Positions 34,125-41,980 of a stretch of 64,000 nucleotides of DNA are shown piece by piece. Origin of the DNA: JAKOWB01 sp038363005 (GTDB lineage: Bacteria; Pseudomonadota; Alphaproteobacteria; Kiloniellales; JACOMY01); contig JBBQBI010000005.1 of the NCBI GenBank assembly GCA_038363005.1, positions 1-64,000 on the forward strand, given 5' to 3'. Numbering within the stretch: position 1 is the stretch's first letter; every line of letters begins with the position of its first letter. Position numbers and translations under genes: made by a program. The notes beneath the pieces were generated by a model, which ran no database searches, was not told where the DNA came from, and worked only from the letters and a program-made list of their open reading frames with translations.

Positions 34125-34940
34125 TCACTCCGCGGCGACGGCCCGCTTTTCGGCCTGCTTCTCGCGTGCCAGTTCCAGCAGGCTGCCTTCGGGCAGCGCG
34201 TCGATCGGGGTAAAGTCGCGGTGGGCGATCCACTCCTTGCGCTTGAACTGGCGGATGTGGTTCGAGGTCTCGCAGAGCGACAGGTAGACGATGGTGCGGT
34301 CGTAGGGGCTGATGTTTGGCGGGCTGGCGTGCACCAGATTGGAGTGGAACAGCAGCACCGAGCCGGGCTTGCCGCAGGGCGCCACCAGGCCGCCCTCGTC
34401 GGCCAGGCGGCGCACCGTGGCGCGGTCCAGCGTCCACAGCGGATAGGAGGTGGACTTGAGGTCGTGCCCGGCCTCCAGCACCCCGGCCTTGTGGCTCTGC
34501 GGGATCAGGAAGAGCGGCCCGTTCATCGGCGTCACCTCGTCCAGGAACAGCGCGATGTTCATGGCGCGCGGCTCCGGCATCATGTCGTCGCGCTGCCAGG
34601 TGCCGTAGTCCTGGTGCCACTGCCAGACCTCGCCATCGAAGGCGGCCTTGGCGTTGATCTTGTACTGATGCATGTAGAGCTTGCCGCGCAATAGCTGCTC
34701 GATCGGCTCGATCAGCCGCGGATCGGCGCTCAGGCGCCGGTGCGCCTCGTTGTACGTATGCGCGGCAAAGGCCGTACGCGCGACGCCGGACTTCTCGCGC
34801 CAGACCTCCTCGCGGTCCAGCTTGAAGATCTGCTTGGCCTCGTCCTCCAGCAGCTTCACTTCCTCCGGCTTAAAGAGGTCGGGGAAGAAGAGGTAGCCCT
34901 GGCGGTCGAATTCGGCGACTTGTGCATCGGTCAGGCGCAT
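34125..34940 (-). CDS. PhyH-family Fe(II)/2-oxoglutarate dioxygenase, ectoine-hydroxylase-like
   Basis: A 271-residue non-haem iron oxygenase. The block WQWHQDYGTWQRDDMMPEP contains the HxD iron ligands and resembles the EctD signature. The distal His is in LVHASPPNIS and the 2-oxoglutarate Arg is in YDRTIVY. ATG 34940 follows GGGAG at the right spacing. It differs from true EctD by its N-terminus and length, and no ectABC genes are near, so the substrate is unknown. The gene lies 32 bp downstream of the GntR gene and upstream of the SAF oxidoreductase. Confidence 0.82.
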   Translation of the reverse strand: MRLTDAQVAEFDRQGYLFFPDLFKPEEVKLLEDEAKQIFKLDREEVWREKSGVARTAFAAHTYNEAHRRLSADPRLIEPIEQLLRGKLYMHQYKINAKAAFDGEVWQWHQDYGTWQRDDMMPEPRAMNIALFLDEVTPMNGPLFLIPQSHKAGVLEAGHDLKSTSYPLWTLDRATVRRLADEGGLVAPCGKPGSVLLFHSNLVHASPPNISPYDRTIVYLSLCETSNHIRQFKRKEWIAHRDFTPIDALPEGSLLELAREKQAEKRAVAAE

Positions 34941-34972
34941 GGGGATTCTCCCTATACTAGTCAGTCTATTAT

Positions 34973-35674
34973 TTATTCCGCTGCCACCGGCGCCGCCGCC
35001 AAGCGGGCCGTCAGGCGCTCGAAGGTCTGCCGGCCGGCTCGCTCGGCATGCAGCCGGGCGGCACGCTCGGCCGCTAGGGGATCGCCGGCGGCGATGGCGT
35101 CGAGGATGGCGCCGTGCTCCTGCCAGACGACGAGATAGACCTCGCGATTTTCCAGGACCGCGCCCATGGCGCGGCGCACATGCGCCCACTGGCGCTCAGC
35201 GGTCTCCAAGATCACCTGGTTGCCGGAGAGCGCGTTGACCCCCTGGTGGAAACTCAGGTCAGCCTGGATCATGGCGGCGCGGTCGCCTTGCGCCACGGCG
35301 CGGCGACCCGCCTGCACGATCTCGTTGATCGCCACGATGCGCGCCTTGGCCTCTGGGTGGCCCGCCTTCACCTGCTCCGCCGCCAGGCGCGCCGCGGTGC
35401 CGTCGAGCGCCGCCCGCACCTCATAGAGCGCCTTGACGTAGGCCGGCTCGAGCGGCGCCACCACGACGCCGCGCTTGCCCTGCTCGACCACGAAGCCGTC
35501 CTGCTTCAGCAGCGCCAGGGCATGGCTGATCGGTTGGCGCGAAACCTGCAGCAGCTCCGCCAGGCTCTCCTGCGCCAGCCGCTCGCCGGCCTTCAGCCGG
35601 CCGTCGGCGATGGCCTCCAGCAAGGCGCGATAGGCCTGCTCGATCAGGATGGGACGGCCGCCCAGGGGTTCCAT
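34973..35674 (-). CDS. GntR family transcriptional regulator, FCD type
   Basis: A 233-residue repressor-type protein. An N-terminal winged helix-turn-helix has LIEQAYRALLEAIADGRLKAGERL and VSRQPISHALALLKQDGFV. The FCD effector domain (about 75-220) has YEVRAALDGTAARLAAEQ and DLSFHQGVNALSGN, with the Asp/His pattern for a metal-bound carboxylate effector. It is the first gene of gntR-dioxygenase-oxidoreductase and probably controls that operon through the palindrome 20 bp upstream of its start. Confidence 0.92.
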   Translation of the reverse strand: MEPLGGRPILIEQAYRALLEAIADGRLKAGERLAQESLAELLQVSRQPISHALALLKQDGFVVEQGKRGVVVAPLEPAYVKALYEVRAALDGTAARLAAEQVKAGHPEAKARIVAINEIVQAGRRAVAQGDRAAMIQADLSFHQGVNALSGNQVILETAERQWAHVRRAMGAVLENREVYLVVWQEHGAILDAIAAGDPLAAERAARLHAERAGRQTFERLTARLAAAPVAAE

Positions 35675-35693
35675 AAAGAGTTTGCCTGTTCCA

Positions 35694-35713
35694 GAATTCT
35701 GAATTCAGAATTC
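35694..35713. promoter_or_regulatory. 20-bp perfect palindrome, probable GntR operator
   Basis: The sequence is three GAATTC-type hexamers arranged as GAATTCT-GAATTC-AGAATTC, identical to its own reverse complement over 20 bp. It lies 20 bp upstream of the gntR ATG, where its own promoter would be. GntR-FCD dimers commonly bind palindromes of about this size. The inner half-sites are ATTCTGAATTCAGAAT. Confidence 0.7.
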
Positions 35714-35750
35714 ATTAGAGACGCTGAAGATGGGAGTCAAGCGCCACCTC

Positions 35751-35812
35751 GCTTGCCTTTGCTTGCCTTCGCTTGCCTTTTCTCCGCCAATTCCATAAAT
35801 TCCGGAAATTCC
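35751..35812 (+). promoter_or_regulatory. tandem 10-bp and 9-bp direct repeats upstream of the toxin-antitoxin pair
   Basis: Two arrays lie end to end. GCTTGCCTTY is repeated three times in exact 10-bp register (35751-35780). ATTCC occurs three times with 9-bp spacing (35790, 35799, 35808), ending at the ribosome-binding site GAAGGAGG (35813-35820). Phd-type antitoxins autoregulate by cooperative binding to repeated sites, so either array could be the operator. Confidence 0.45.
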
Positions 35813-35825
35813 GAAGGAGGCATCC

Positions 35826-36080
35826 GTGCCAGCGCCAAAGTCCGTCACAGCCACCGAATTCACTAAGAACTTCGGCCGTTACAAAGACCAGGCCCTCGGT
35901 GGCGAACCCGTTGTGGTGACCAGTCACGGCCGTCCGGTGGGCGCCTTCATCTCGGCCCGGGACGTCGAGCTTTTCGAGCGACTGAGGCAGCGCCAGCGCC
36001 AGGCCTTGGTCGTCGGCCAACTGCCGGATGATCTCGTCGAGGCCATCCGCGAAGCCGAGTACGGCGTCGAGCCGGCGTGA
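35826..36080 (+). CDS. Phd/YefM family antitoxin
   Basis: An 84-residue protein. The N-terminal fold has VTATEFTKNFGRYKDQAL, then PVVVTSHGRPVGAFIS, the usual Phd/YefM pattern. The C-terminal 30 residues, charged and with QLPDDLVEAIREAEYG, would fold on the toxin. It starts with GTG at 35826 behind an excellent GAAGGAGG. The stop overlaps the toxin GTG (GTGA), the usual coupling in such pairs. Confidence 0.88.
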   Translation: MPAPKSVTATEFTKNFGRYKDQALGGEPVVVTSHGRPVGAFISARDVELFERLRQRQRQALVVGQLPDDLVEAIREAEYGVEPA

Positions 36081-36511
36081 GCCTGCCAACACCGCGTCCC
36101 GGCCTGGTCATCCGCTACGCTTTCCTCTGGAGCCACGAGGCGCGCGCGGGCCAGTCAGAGGCGGCGAAGGTAAGACCCTGCGCGATCGTGGTCGCGGCAC
36201 GACGTACGCCGGCCGGTTCGATTCAGACCCTCGTCGCACCGATCACGCATCAACCACCGGACGATCCCACGGCCTCTATCGAGATCCCGGCCAGCGTCGC
36301 CCGCACCCTCGGACTCGACGGCGAGCGACAGTGGATGCGGATCGATGAGCTGAATGCATTCGGCTGGCCGGGCTACGATCTGCGACCGCTCCCTGGACAG
36401 CCAGGGCGCTATGACTATGGCATGCTGCCCCAGGCGCTGTTCGAGACGTTGAAGACGGCCATCCTCGAACGTCACCGTCGTCTCGTCCTGCGCTCCCTGA
36501 ACCGCGACTGA
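36077..36511 (+). CDS. PemK/MazF-like toxin
   Basis: A 144-residue protein. PGLVIRYAFLWSHEA and KVRPCAIVVAAR fit the SH3-like PemK/MazF-type fold used by mRNA endoribonucleases, with a conserved APITHQPP strand and IDELNAFGWPG. It starts with GTG overlapping the antitoxin stop. Classical MazF/PemK toxins pair with AbrB-type antitoxins, whereas this one is coupled to a Phd-type protein. Whether it cleaves RNA is not shown; it belongs to a divergent PemK-like group that may include non-toxin proteins. Confidence 0.65.
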   Translation: MSLPTPRPGLVIRYAFLWSHEARAGQSEAAKVRPCAIVVAARRTPAGSIQTLVAPITHQPPDDPTASIEIPASVARTLGLDGERQWMRIDELNAFGWPGYDLRPLPGQPGRYDYGMLPQALFETLKTAILERHRRLVLRSLNRD

Positions 36512-36522
36512 GCCGCGAGCCC

Positions 36523-37515
36523 ATGCAGCGCCCTTCCCGCGCCAAACCCGGAAGTCCGCCGCGCCGCTTCGCCATTCTGCTGTTCCCGGGCTTTCCCATG
36601 ATGGCCTTCAGCGCCGTCATCGAGCCGCTGCGCGCGGCCAACGCGCTGGGCGCACAGCCGCCCTATTCCTGGGTCACCGTCGGCGGCCAGGGGCGGCCGG
36701 TGGTGTCCTCCAGCGGCATCAGCCTCAATCCCGACTACCTGGTCGAGGAGGACCCGCCGGCCGACGCCATGGTGGTCTGTTCCGGCGGCGATGCCGACCA
36801 GATCGCCGCTGAAGCGCCGTTGGCCTGGATCCGCCGCAACCTGCGGCGCGGCGCGGCCATCGGCAGCGTCGCCGACGGCGCCTTCTACCTGGCGCGGGCC
36901 GGGTTGCTGGACGGCTTTGCTTGTACCCTGCACTGGCAGAGCCAGCCGGCCTTCGCCGAGGCCTTTCCGGAGATCGACCTGCGGCGCGCGCTCTATGTCA
37001 TCGACCGCACACGCTTCACCTCGGCCGGCGGTGTCGGCGCCTTCGACATGATGTTGGAGATCATCGGCAGCGAGCAGGGCGAGGCGATCCAGCGCGGCGT
37101 CGCCGAGTGGTTCGTGCACGAGCCGATCAAGGCCGGCGCCGATCGCGAGCGCCTGCAGCTCCGCGTCCGCACCGGCCTCAGCAGCGAGCTGCTGCTGGCC
37201 GCCGTGGCGCGCCTGGAGGAGCACTGGGAGCGGGGCGAGAGCGTCGCCGCGCTCACCCGCCACCTCGGCGTCACCCCGGGCCGGCTGGAGCGGACCTGCC
37301 TGGCCGAGCTGGGCGAGCGGCCCGGCGCCTGGCTGCGCCGCCTGCGCCTGGAGCGCGCCGCCGACCTGCTGGCGCACGGCAGCCTGGCGGTGAACCAGGT
37401 GGCGCTGGCTTGCGGCTATGGCGACGCCGCCGCCTTCACCCGCGCCTTCCGCCGCCACTTCGGCCATGCGCCGGGCGCAGGACGGCGCACCGCGCGTAAA
37501 CAGCACAGAGAGTGA
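36523..37515 (+). CDS. GlxA family transcriptional regulator (DJ-1/PfpI-AraC)
   Basis: A 330-residue regulator. The N-terminal DJ-1/PfpI-like domain has FAILLFPGFPMMAFSAVIEPLRAAN and an AMVVCSGG strand. The C-terminal AraC helix-turn-helix pair (about 225-320) has SVAALTRHLGVTPGRLERTC and VNQVALACGYGDAAAFTRAFRRHFG. The arrangement is that of GbdR and CdhR, which respond to glycine betaine or carnitine. Its position 80 bp upstream of the M24 and isochorismatase genes suggests it controls them. Confidence 0.88.
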   Translation: MQRPSRAKPGSPPRRFAILLFPGFPMMAFSAVIEPLRAANALGAQPPYSWVTVGGQGRPVVSSSGISLNPDYLVEEDPPADAMVVCSGGDADQIAAEAPLAWIRRNLRRGAAIGSVADGAFYLARAGLLDGFACTLHWQSQPAFAEAFPEIDLRRALYVIDRTRFTSAGGVGAFDMMLEIIGSEQGEAIQRGVAEWFVHEPIKAGADRERLQLRVRTGLSSELLLAAVARLEEHWERGESVAALTRHLGVTPGRLERTCLAELGERPGAWLRRLRLERAADLLAHGSLAVNQVALACGYGDAAAFTRAFRRHFGHAPGAGRRTARKQHRE

Positions 37516-37595
37516 TGTAATCGGCACAGCGCGGTCCTAGGCCGCCGCCCATGCTTTCCCCCGCACGCCCTAGCACCTGGGCGCCAAGGAGAGGC

Positions 37596-38909
37596 ATGAG
37601 CCTGATCGCCGATACCACCAGCTTCGACCAAGCCGACTTCAGCCAGCCGCTGCGCCACCCGCCCGCCCCCCTCGCCGGCGACGCCTGCAACGGCATGTGG
37701 TTTTCCGAGACCGAGCCGCTGGCGGTCGACACCAAGCGCCTGCGCGACGGGCGCCTGGCCCGCCTGCGCGCCTGGATGGTGGCCGCCGGTTATGGCGCGG
37801 TGCTGCTGTTCGATCCGAACAACCAGCGCTACGCCACCGGCACGCGCAACATGTTCGGCTACTTCCTGCGCAACTCGACGCGCTACTTCTTCATCCCGGC
37901 CTCGGGCCCGATCATCCTGTTCGAGTATCCGCAGAGCTATCACGTGAGCCTGCCGCTCGACACGGTGGACGAGGCGCGGCCCTCGAAGCTGGTCTGGTCG
38001 TCGGTCTCTGCCAAGGACGGCGAGACCGTCGGTCCCTTCGCCGCCGAGATCGCCGACCTGATGACGGAGTTCGGTGGCGGCTCGACCAAGATCGGCATGG
38101 ATCGTTGCAGCCACATCCAGGCCCTGGCGCTGGAGAAGCATGGCCTGAAGGTGGTCGACTGCCAGGGCGAGATCCTGCAGGTGCGCGCCATCAAGCTGCC
38201 GGACGAGATCGCCTGCCTGCAGGCCTCGATGGCCGGCGCCGAATCCGCCGTCGCCGCGGTGCGCGCCGCGCTGAAGCCCGGCATCAGCGAGACCGATCTC
38301 TACGCCACCATGTACGAGGAGATGATCCGCCAGGGTGGCGAGTTCATCGAGACCCGTCTGCTGACCAGCGGCCAGCGCACCAACCCCTGGTTCAACGAGA
38401 CCAGCGGGCGCAAGCTGCGCCCCGGCGAGTTGCTGGCGCTGGACACTGACATGATCGGCTGCTTCGGCTACTTCTCGGACTTCTCGCGCACTTTCCACTG
38501 TGGGCCCGGCAAGCCGACGCCGTACCAGAAGATGCTCTACCGCATGTCCTACGATCAGATTCAGCATAACCTCAGCCTGATTCGCCCCGGCATCTCCTAC
38601 CGCGAGGTCGCCGAGGGCGCCTGGAAGATCCCCGCCCGTTTCGTGCAGCAGCGCTACACCTCGGTCATGCACGGCGTCGGCATGCATGGCGAGACGCCCT
38701 TCATCGCGCACGCCATGGACTTTGCCACCTACGGCCGCGAAGGCACCCTGCAGCCCGGCATGGTGGTCAGCGTCGAGAGCTACATCGGCGAGGTCGGCGG
38801 CCCCGAGGGCGTGAAGCTGGAGGAAGAGGTGCTGGTCACCGAGACCGGCGGCCTCGCCATCTCGCGCTTCCCCTTCGAGGACGATCTCATGGGCCCCGGC
38901 GGCGGTTGA
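37596..38909 (+). CDS. DddP-like M24 family (pita-bread fold) metalloenzyme
   Basis: A 437-residue protein with a creatinase N-terminal domain and an M24 catalytic domain. Metal ligands expected for DddP-type enzymes are present: D283, D285 (LALDTD), D295 (YFSDFSR), H359 (MHGVG), E394 (VSVESY) and E409 (KLEEEV). Neighbouring text such as IETRLLTSGQRTNPWF is also like DddP, the DMSP lyase. Using remembered DddP numbering the offset is a constant 12, and there the catalytic Asp377 is replaced by Gly365. So I do not call it a DMSP lyase. It may be a related hydrolase or lyase for another compound. ATG 37596 follows AAGGAGAGG. Confidence 0.72.
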   Translation: MSLIADTTSFDQADFSQPLRHPPAPLAGDACNGMWFSETEPLAVDTKRLRDGRLARLRAWMVAAGYGAVLLFDPNNQRYATGTRNMFGYFLRNSTRYFFIPASGPIILFEYPQSYHVSLPLDTVDEARPSKLVWSSVSAKDGETVGPFAAEIADLMTEFGGGSTKIGMDRCSHIQALALEKHGLKVVDCQGEILQVRAIKLPDEIACLQASMAGAESAVAAVRAALKPGISETDLYATMYEEMIRQGGEFIETRLLTSGQRTNPWFNETSGRKLRPGELLALDTDMIGCFGYFSDFSRTFHCGPGKPTPYQKMLYRMSYDQIQHNLSLIRPGISYREVAEGAWKIPARFVQQRYTSVMHGVGMHGETPFIAHAMDFATYGREGTLQPGMVVSVESYIGEVGGPEGVKLEEEVLVTETGGLAISRFPFEDDLMGPGGG

Positions 38910-39592
38910 TGCGGCAATCGCTGACCCTGCCCGCCGGACGCGTCGCCCTCCTGCTGGTCGACCTGCAGGAGGAGCACCGTCACGTTCCGCACTACCTGGT
39001 ACCGGACTACGCGCGGGTGCTGGAGAACGCCGGCCGCTTGCTGATGGCGGCGCGTGGTGCCGGGGTGCCGGTACTGCACGCCGCTTATGTGCGCGACTTC
39101 GCCAGGCAGCCACCGCGGCCGCTGGAGTGGCGCCAGCCCGACGGCACGGCGGGCTTCAGCGACAAGGCCGACCCGCTGACCGCGCTCTGCCCTGAGGTGG
39201 CGCCGCTGGACGGCGAGCCGGTGATCCTGAAGAACGACAACAGTGCCTTCTGCGAAGACGACCTGGAGCCGAAGCTGCGCAGCCTCGGCACGGCGTGGCT
39301 GCTGGTCTGCGGCGTCTGGACCGAGGCTTGTGTCGCAGCCACGGTGCGCGACGCCATCGCCAAGGGCTTCCGCGTGCTGCTGGTGAAGGACGCCTGCGGC
39401 AGCGGCACAGCGGCAATGCATCAGACCGGCATTCTCAACCTCGCCAACCGCCTGAACGGCGGCGCGGTGGCCGACACCGCGACCGCTTGCCATCTTTTGG
39501 AGGGCGCCACCGCCGAGGCCTGGGTGGCCGGGCGCCCGGTGCCGCTGCTCTACGACTGGGCCGACGCCGCGCGGCTCTACGAGCAGCTTTAG
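38909..39592 (+). CDS. isochorismatase family cysteine hydrolase
   Basis: A 227-residue enzyme of the isochorismatase fold. The catalytic triad is visible: Asp in LLVDLQEEH, Lys in ILKNDNSAF, and Cys in WTEACVAATVRDA. The ATG overlaps the stop of the M24 gene (TGATG), showing coupled expression. Such enzymes hydrolyse amides such as N-carbamoyl amino acids or maleamate; this one probably acts on the product of the M24 enzyme. It converges on murI with a 4-bp overlap. Confidence 0.88.
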   Translation: MRQSLTLPAGRVALLLVDLQEEHRHVPHYLVPDYARVLENAGRLLMAARGAGVPVLHAAYVRDFARQPPRPLEWRQPDGTAGFSDKADPLTALCPEVAPLDGEPVILKNDNSAFCEDDLEPKLRSLGTAWLLVCGVWTEACVAATVRDAIAKGFRVLLVKDACGSGTAAMHQTGILNLANRLNGGAVADTATACHLLEGATAEAWVAGRPVPLLYDWADAARLYEQL

Positions 39593-40434
39593 CCCGGCAC
39601 CTGCTGAAAGCGCACGGCGCGGCCGAGAAATCGCGCCGCCAGCGGCGTGACAAAGGCGGCGTCGCCGGTGGTGTAGAAGCGCGTCTCACCCGGTCCGCTG
39701 CGATAGTCCGGCCGGCGCAGCAGATAATCCCGCAGGCTGGCGCCGACCAGTGCCGGCTGCGAGAGCAGCGGGATGCCGGGCAGCGCCTCGGCGAAGTGCC
39801 GCTCGACCAAAGGATAGTGCGTACAGCCCAGCACCGCGGCCTCGACGCGCGCCGGGCCGACGCGGTCCAGCAGCTCGGCACAGGCGGCGCGCACCAGATG
39901 GCGCAGTTCCTCTTCCGGCGCATCCATCTCGATAGCGCCGGCCAGGCCGGGGCAGGCTTGGCTTTCCATCCGCACCCAGGGCGCCCGGCGCGCCACCTCG
40001 TCCGGATAGGTGCCGGTCTCCACCGTGCGCGGCGTGGCGAAGAGCGCCACTAGGCGCCCCGGTGGCCAGGGCGGTGGCGGCGGCGTCTCCACCGCCCAGG
40101 CGACGCCAGTCAGCTGCTCGACCACCGGCACGATCACGCTCAGCACGCGGCGCTCCGGGTGGCGCTGGGCAAGCCAACCCTGCTGCAGGCGGCGCAGCGC
40201 GACCGCGGCCGCCGTGTTGCAGCTCAGCACGACGAGGCGGCAACCCAGCGCGAAAAGCAGCTCCATCGCCGCCTGGGTGCGGGCATAGATCTCCGCGGGG
40301 GTGCGGTGCCCATAGGGTGCCGCGGCATGGTCGCCGAGATAAAGGTAGTGCTCGTCCGGCAGCGCGGCCTCGAGTCCGGCGAGGATGGTGAGCCCGCCAT
40401 GGCCGCTGTCGAACACACCGATGGGAGCCGTCAT
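39589..40434 (-). CDS. murI: glutamate racemase
   Basis: A 281-residue enzyme that makes D-glutamate for peptidoglycan. Seen are IGVFDSGHGGLTIL, YLGDHAAAPYGHRT, the first catalytic Cys in VVLSCNTAAAVAL, and the second in AAVLGCTHYPLVE. The frame is open upstream, but ATG 40434 starts the first Rossmann-like strand. It converges with the isochorismatase-like gene and diverges from the next secreted protein. Confidence 0.92.
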   Translation of the reverse strand: MTAPIGVFDSGHGGLTILAGLEAALPDEHYLYLGDHAAAPYGHRTPAEIYARTQAAMELLFALGCRLVVLSCNTAAAVALRRLQQGWLAQRHPERRVLSVIVPVVEQLTGVAWAVETPPPPPWPPGRLVALFATPRTVETGTYPDEVARRAPWVRMESQACPGLAGAIEMDAPEEELRHLVRAACAELLDRVGPARVEAAVLGCTHYPLVERHFAEALPGIPLLSQPALVGASLRDYLLRRPDYRSGPGETRFYTTGDAAFVTPLAARFLGRAVRFQQVPG

Positions 40435-40520
40435 GGGCCCTCGGCCGTTGCATGCTGCGAGACAAGGCCGCCCGGCACCGGCCCACAACCGCCCCCGGCC
40501 GCTTGAAGAAGGAGCTCCCC

Positions 40521-41030
40521 ATGGCCCGACTGCGCCACAGCCTGCTCGCCCTCTGCCTGACGCTGGCCGCCGGCCAGGCCGAGGCGGCTGCCCCCTGGAC
40601 GCAGGAAAGCCGCGACGGCGACCCCTTCGCTGTCGCCCGACAGGGTGACTTGGCACTCTCGGTCGGCTGCGACGACGGCCAGTTGGTCATGACCTACGCC
40701 GTGCCGAAGTCGGCGCTGGCGCCGGAGCTGCTGGCGCTGCCGCGGGTCTTCCTGGTGCTCGACTACGACGGCGGTGGCACCGGCCTCTACTACTACTACC
40801 AGTCGCGGCTGCTCGACGGCGGCGAGACCTGGCTGACCGCGCCGATCCCCGGTGCCATCGTCGACAACATCCGCATGCTGGCCGATGCGCGCACCGACAT
40901 CCGCGTTGGCCTGTCGGCCACCGAACCGGAGATGGGGTTCAAGCTGCAGCATGAGGCCTGGATCGCCTCCAAGGGCTCGCAGGCCGCGGTGAAGCCGGCG
41001 ATGGCGGCCTGCGGCGTGCCGTTGAAGTAG
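40521..41030 (+). CDS. small secreted protein of unknown function
   Basis: A 169-residue protein with a clear signal peptide (MARLRHSLLALCLTLAAGQAEA) and no other membrane helix. The mature part has an LVLDYDGGGTGLYYYYQ segment and two Cys (in SVGCDD and MAACGVP) that could form a disulfide. No family recognised. ATG 40521 lies behind GAAGGAGC at good spacing. Divergent from murI. Confidence 0.75.
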   Translation: MARLRHSLLALCLTLAAGQAEAAAPWTQESRDGDPFAVARQGDLALSVGCDDGQLVMTYAVPKSALAPELLALPRVFLVLDYDGGGTGLYYYYQSRLLDGGETWLTAPIPGAIVDNIRMLADARTDIRVGLSATEPEMGFKLQHEAWIASKGSQAAVKPAMAACGVPLK

Positions 41031-41038
41031 CACGGGCG

Positions 41039-41833
41039 TCAGGCAGCGGCCTGCCCCAGCGTCGCCAGGCAATCGTCCTTCAGCGGCTGCAACGGCGTGA
41101 AGTCGCGATTGTCGAGGTGCGCTGGCCGCCCACCGCCGGCGCAGGCGTTGGAGACGGCGTTGTAGTTCACGTACCAGATGGCGCGGCGATAGGGCGTGAT
41201 GTTGTTGGCCGAGCCGTGCACGATGTTGCAATCCAGCAGGCAAACCGATCCCGCCGGCCCGAGCAGCGGCACGATGCCGCCCTCCGCCGCCAGCCCGGCC
41301 AACGCGGCGCGGTCGATGACGTGCAGCACGTAGCCGGTGACGTCGTCCTGCTGCACCTCCTTGACCATGCCGTGGTGTTGCGATCCCGGCACGATCAGCA
41401 GCGGCGCGTTGACCGCGCTGGACTCGTCCAGCAGCACGGCGACCATGACGCAGCGCGGCTCCGGCATGCCGTCGGCGCGGTGCCAGGTGCCGAAGTCCTG
41501 ATGCCAGTCCCACACCCCGCCGGCGAAGTCGAACTTCGGGTTGAGGCGGGTCTGGTGGATGTAGGCCTCCTCGCCCAGCAGCTGCCGCACCGGCTCCAGC
41601 AGCCGCGGATGCAGACTCATGCGGCGGAACGACTCCGCCATGGCGTGCGCGTTGTAAAGCAGGCGAATGGCCTGCTCGTCGCCCTTCTCGCGGATGATCT
41701 CCGGCCCGTCGTGCTGGAGCAGCGCCGGCAGGTCGCCGCGCAGATGACCGATCTCCTGCGGACTGAAGAGGCCGGGGAAGAAGAGATAGCCGTCGCGGTT
41801 GAAGCCATCGACCTGGTCCTGGGTGAGCTGCAT
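41039..41833 (-). CDS. PhyH-family Fe(II)/2-oxoglutarate dioxygenase, ectoine-hydroxylase-like (second copy)
   Basis: A 264-residue paralogue of the enzyme at 34125. The iron motif is WDWHQDFGTWHRADGMPEP, even closer to the EctD signature block, with the distal His in NIVHGSANNIT and the 2-oxoglutarate Arg in PYRRAIWYVNYN. The N-terminus MQLTQDQVDGFNRDGYLFFPG also matches the first copy. The substrate is unknown; no ectoine biosynthesis genes are in the window. It converges on the small secreted protein with 8 bp between stops. Confidence 0.82.
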   Translation of the reverse strand: MQLTQDQVDGFNRDGYLFFPGLFSPQEIGHLRGDLPALLQHDGPEIIREKGDEQAIRLLYNAHAMAESFRRMSLHPRLLEPVRQLLGEEAYIHQTRLNPKFDFAGGVWDWHQDFGTWHRADGMPEPRCVMVAVLLDESSAVNAPLLIVPGSQHHGMVKEVQQDDVTGYVLHVIDRAALAGLAAEGGIVPLLGPAGSVCLLDCNIVHGSANNITPYRRAIWYVNYNAVSNACAGGGRPAHLDNRDFTPLQPLKDDCLATLGQAAA

Positions 41834-41941
41834 GGCACGCCTCCCTGGCGTGGATTTGCTGTTGTTGGGCGCTACTCTAGCGACAGGCCGCAAGGGAGCA
41901 AGGCAGCGGCCAGGACAAAGCCCCTCTCCCATTCAGAACAA

Positions 41942-41962
41942 CCCTCTCCCGATGGGAGAGGG
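41942..41962. repeat. 9-bp hairpin of the CCCTCTCCC repeat family
   Basis: CCCTCTCCC (41942-41950), GAT, GGGAGAGGG (41954-41962), then CTGATTT. A second CCCTCTCCC-like word lies 25 bp before it. The hairpin resembles halves of the elements at 48073 and 49081 and might terminate transcription towards either neighbour. No gene lies in 41834-41980. Confidence 0.7.
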
Positions 41963-41980
41963 CTGATTTAGCGACAGGCG

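Noticed and set aside
34125..34940. Ectoine hydroxylase EctD as a firm call
   Set aside because: Signature is similar, but length and N-terminus differ and no ectABC genes are in the window.
35751..35780. CRISPR-like array
   Set aside because: Three 10-bp direct repeats without spacers; too short and contiguous.
37596..38909. Firm call as DMSP lyase DddP
   Set aside because: The catalytic Asp is Gly in the aligned position, so only a DddP-like family call is justified.
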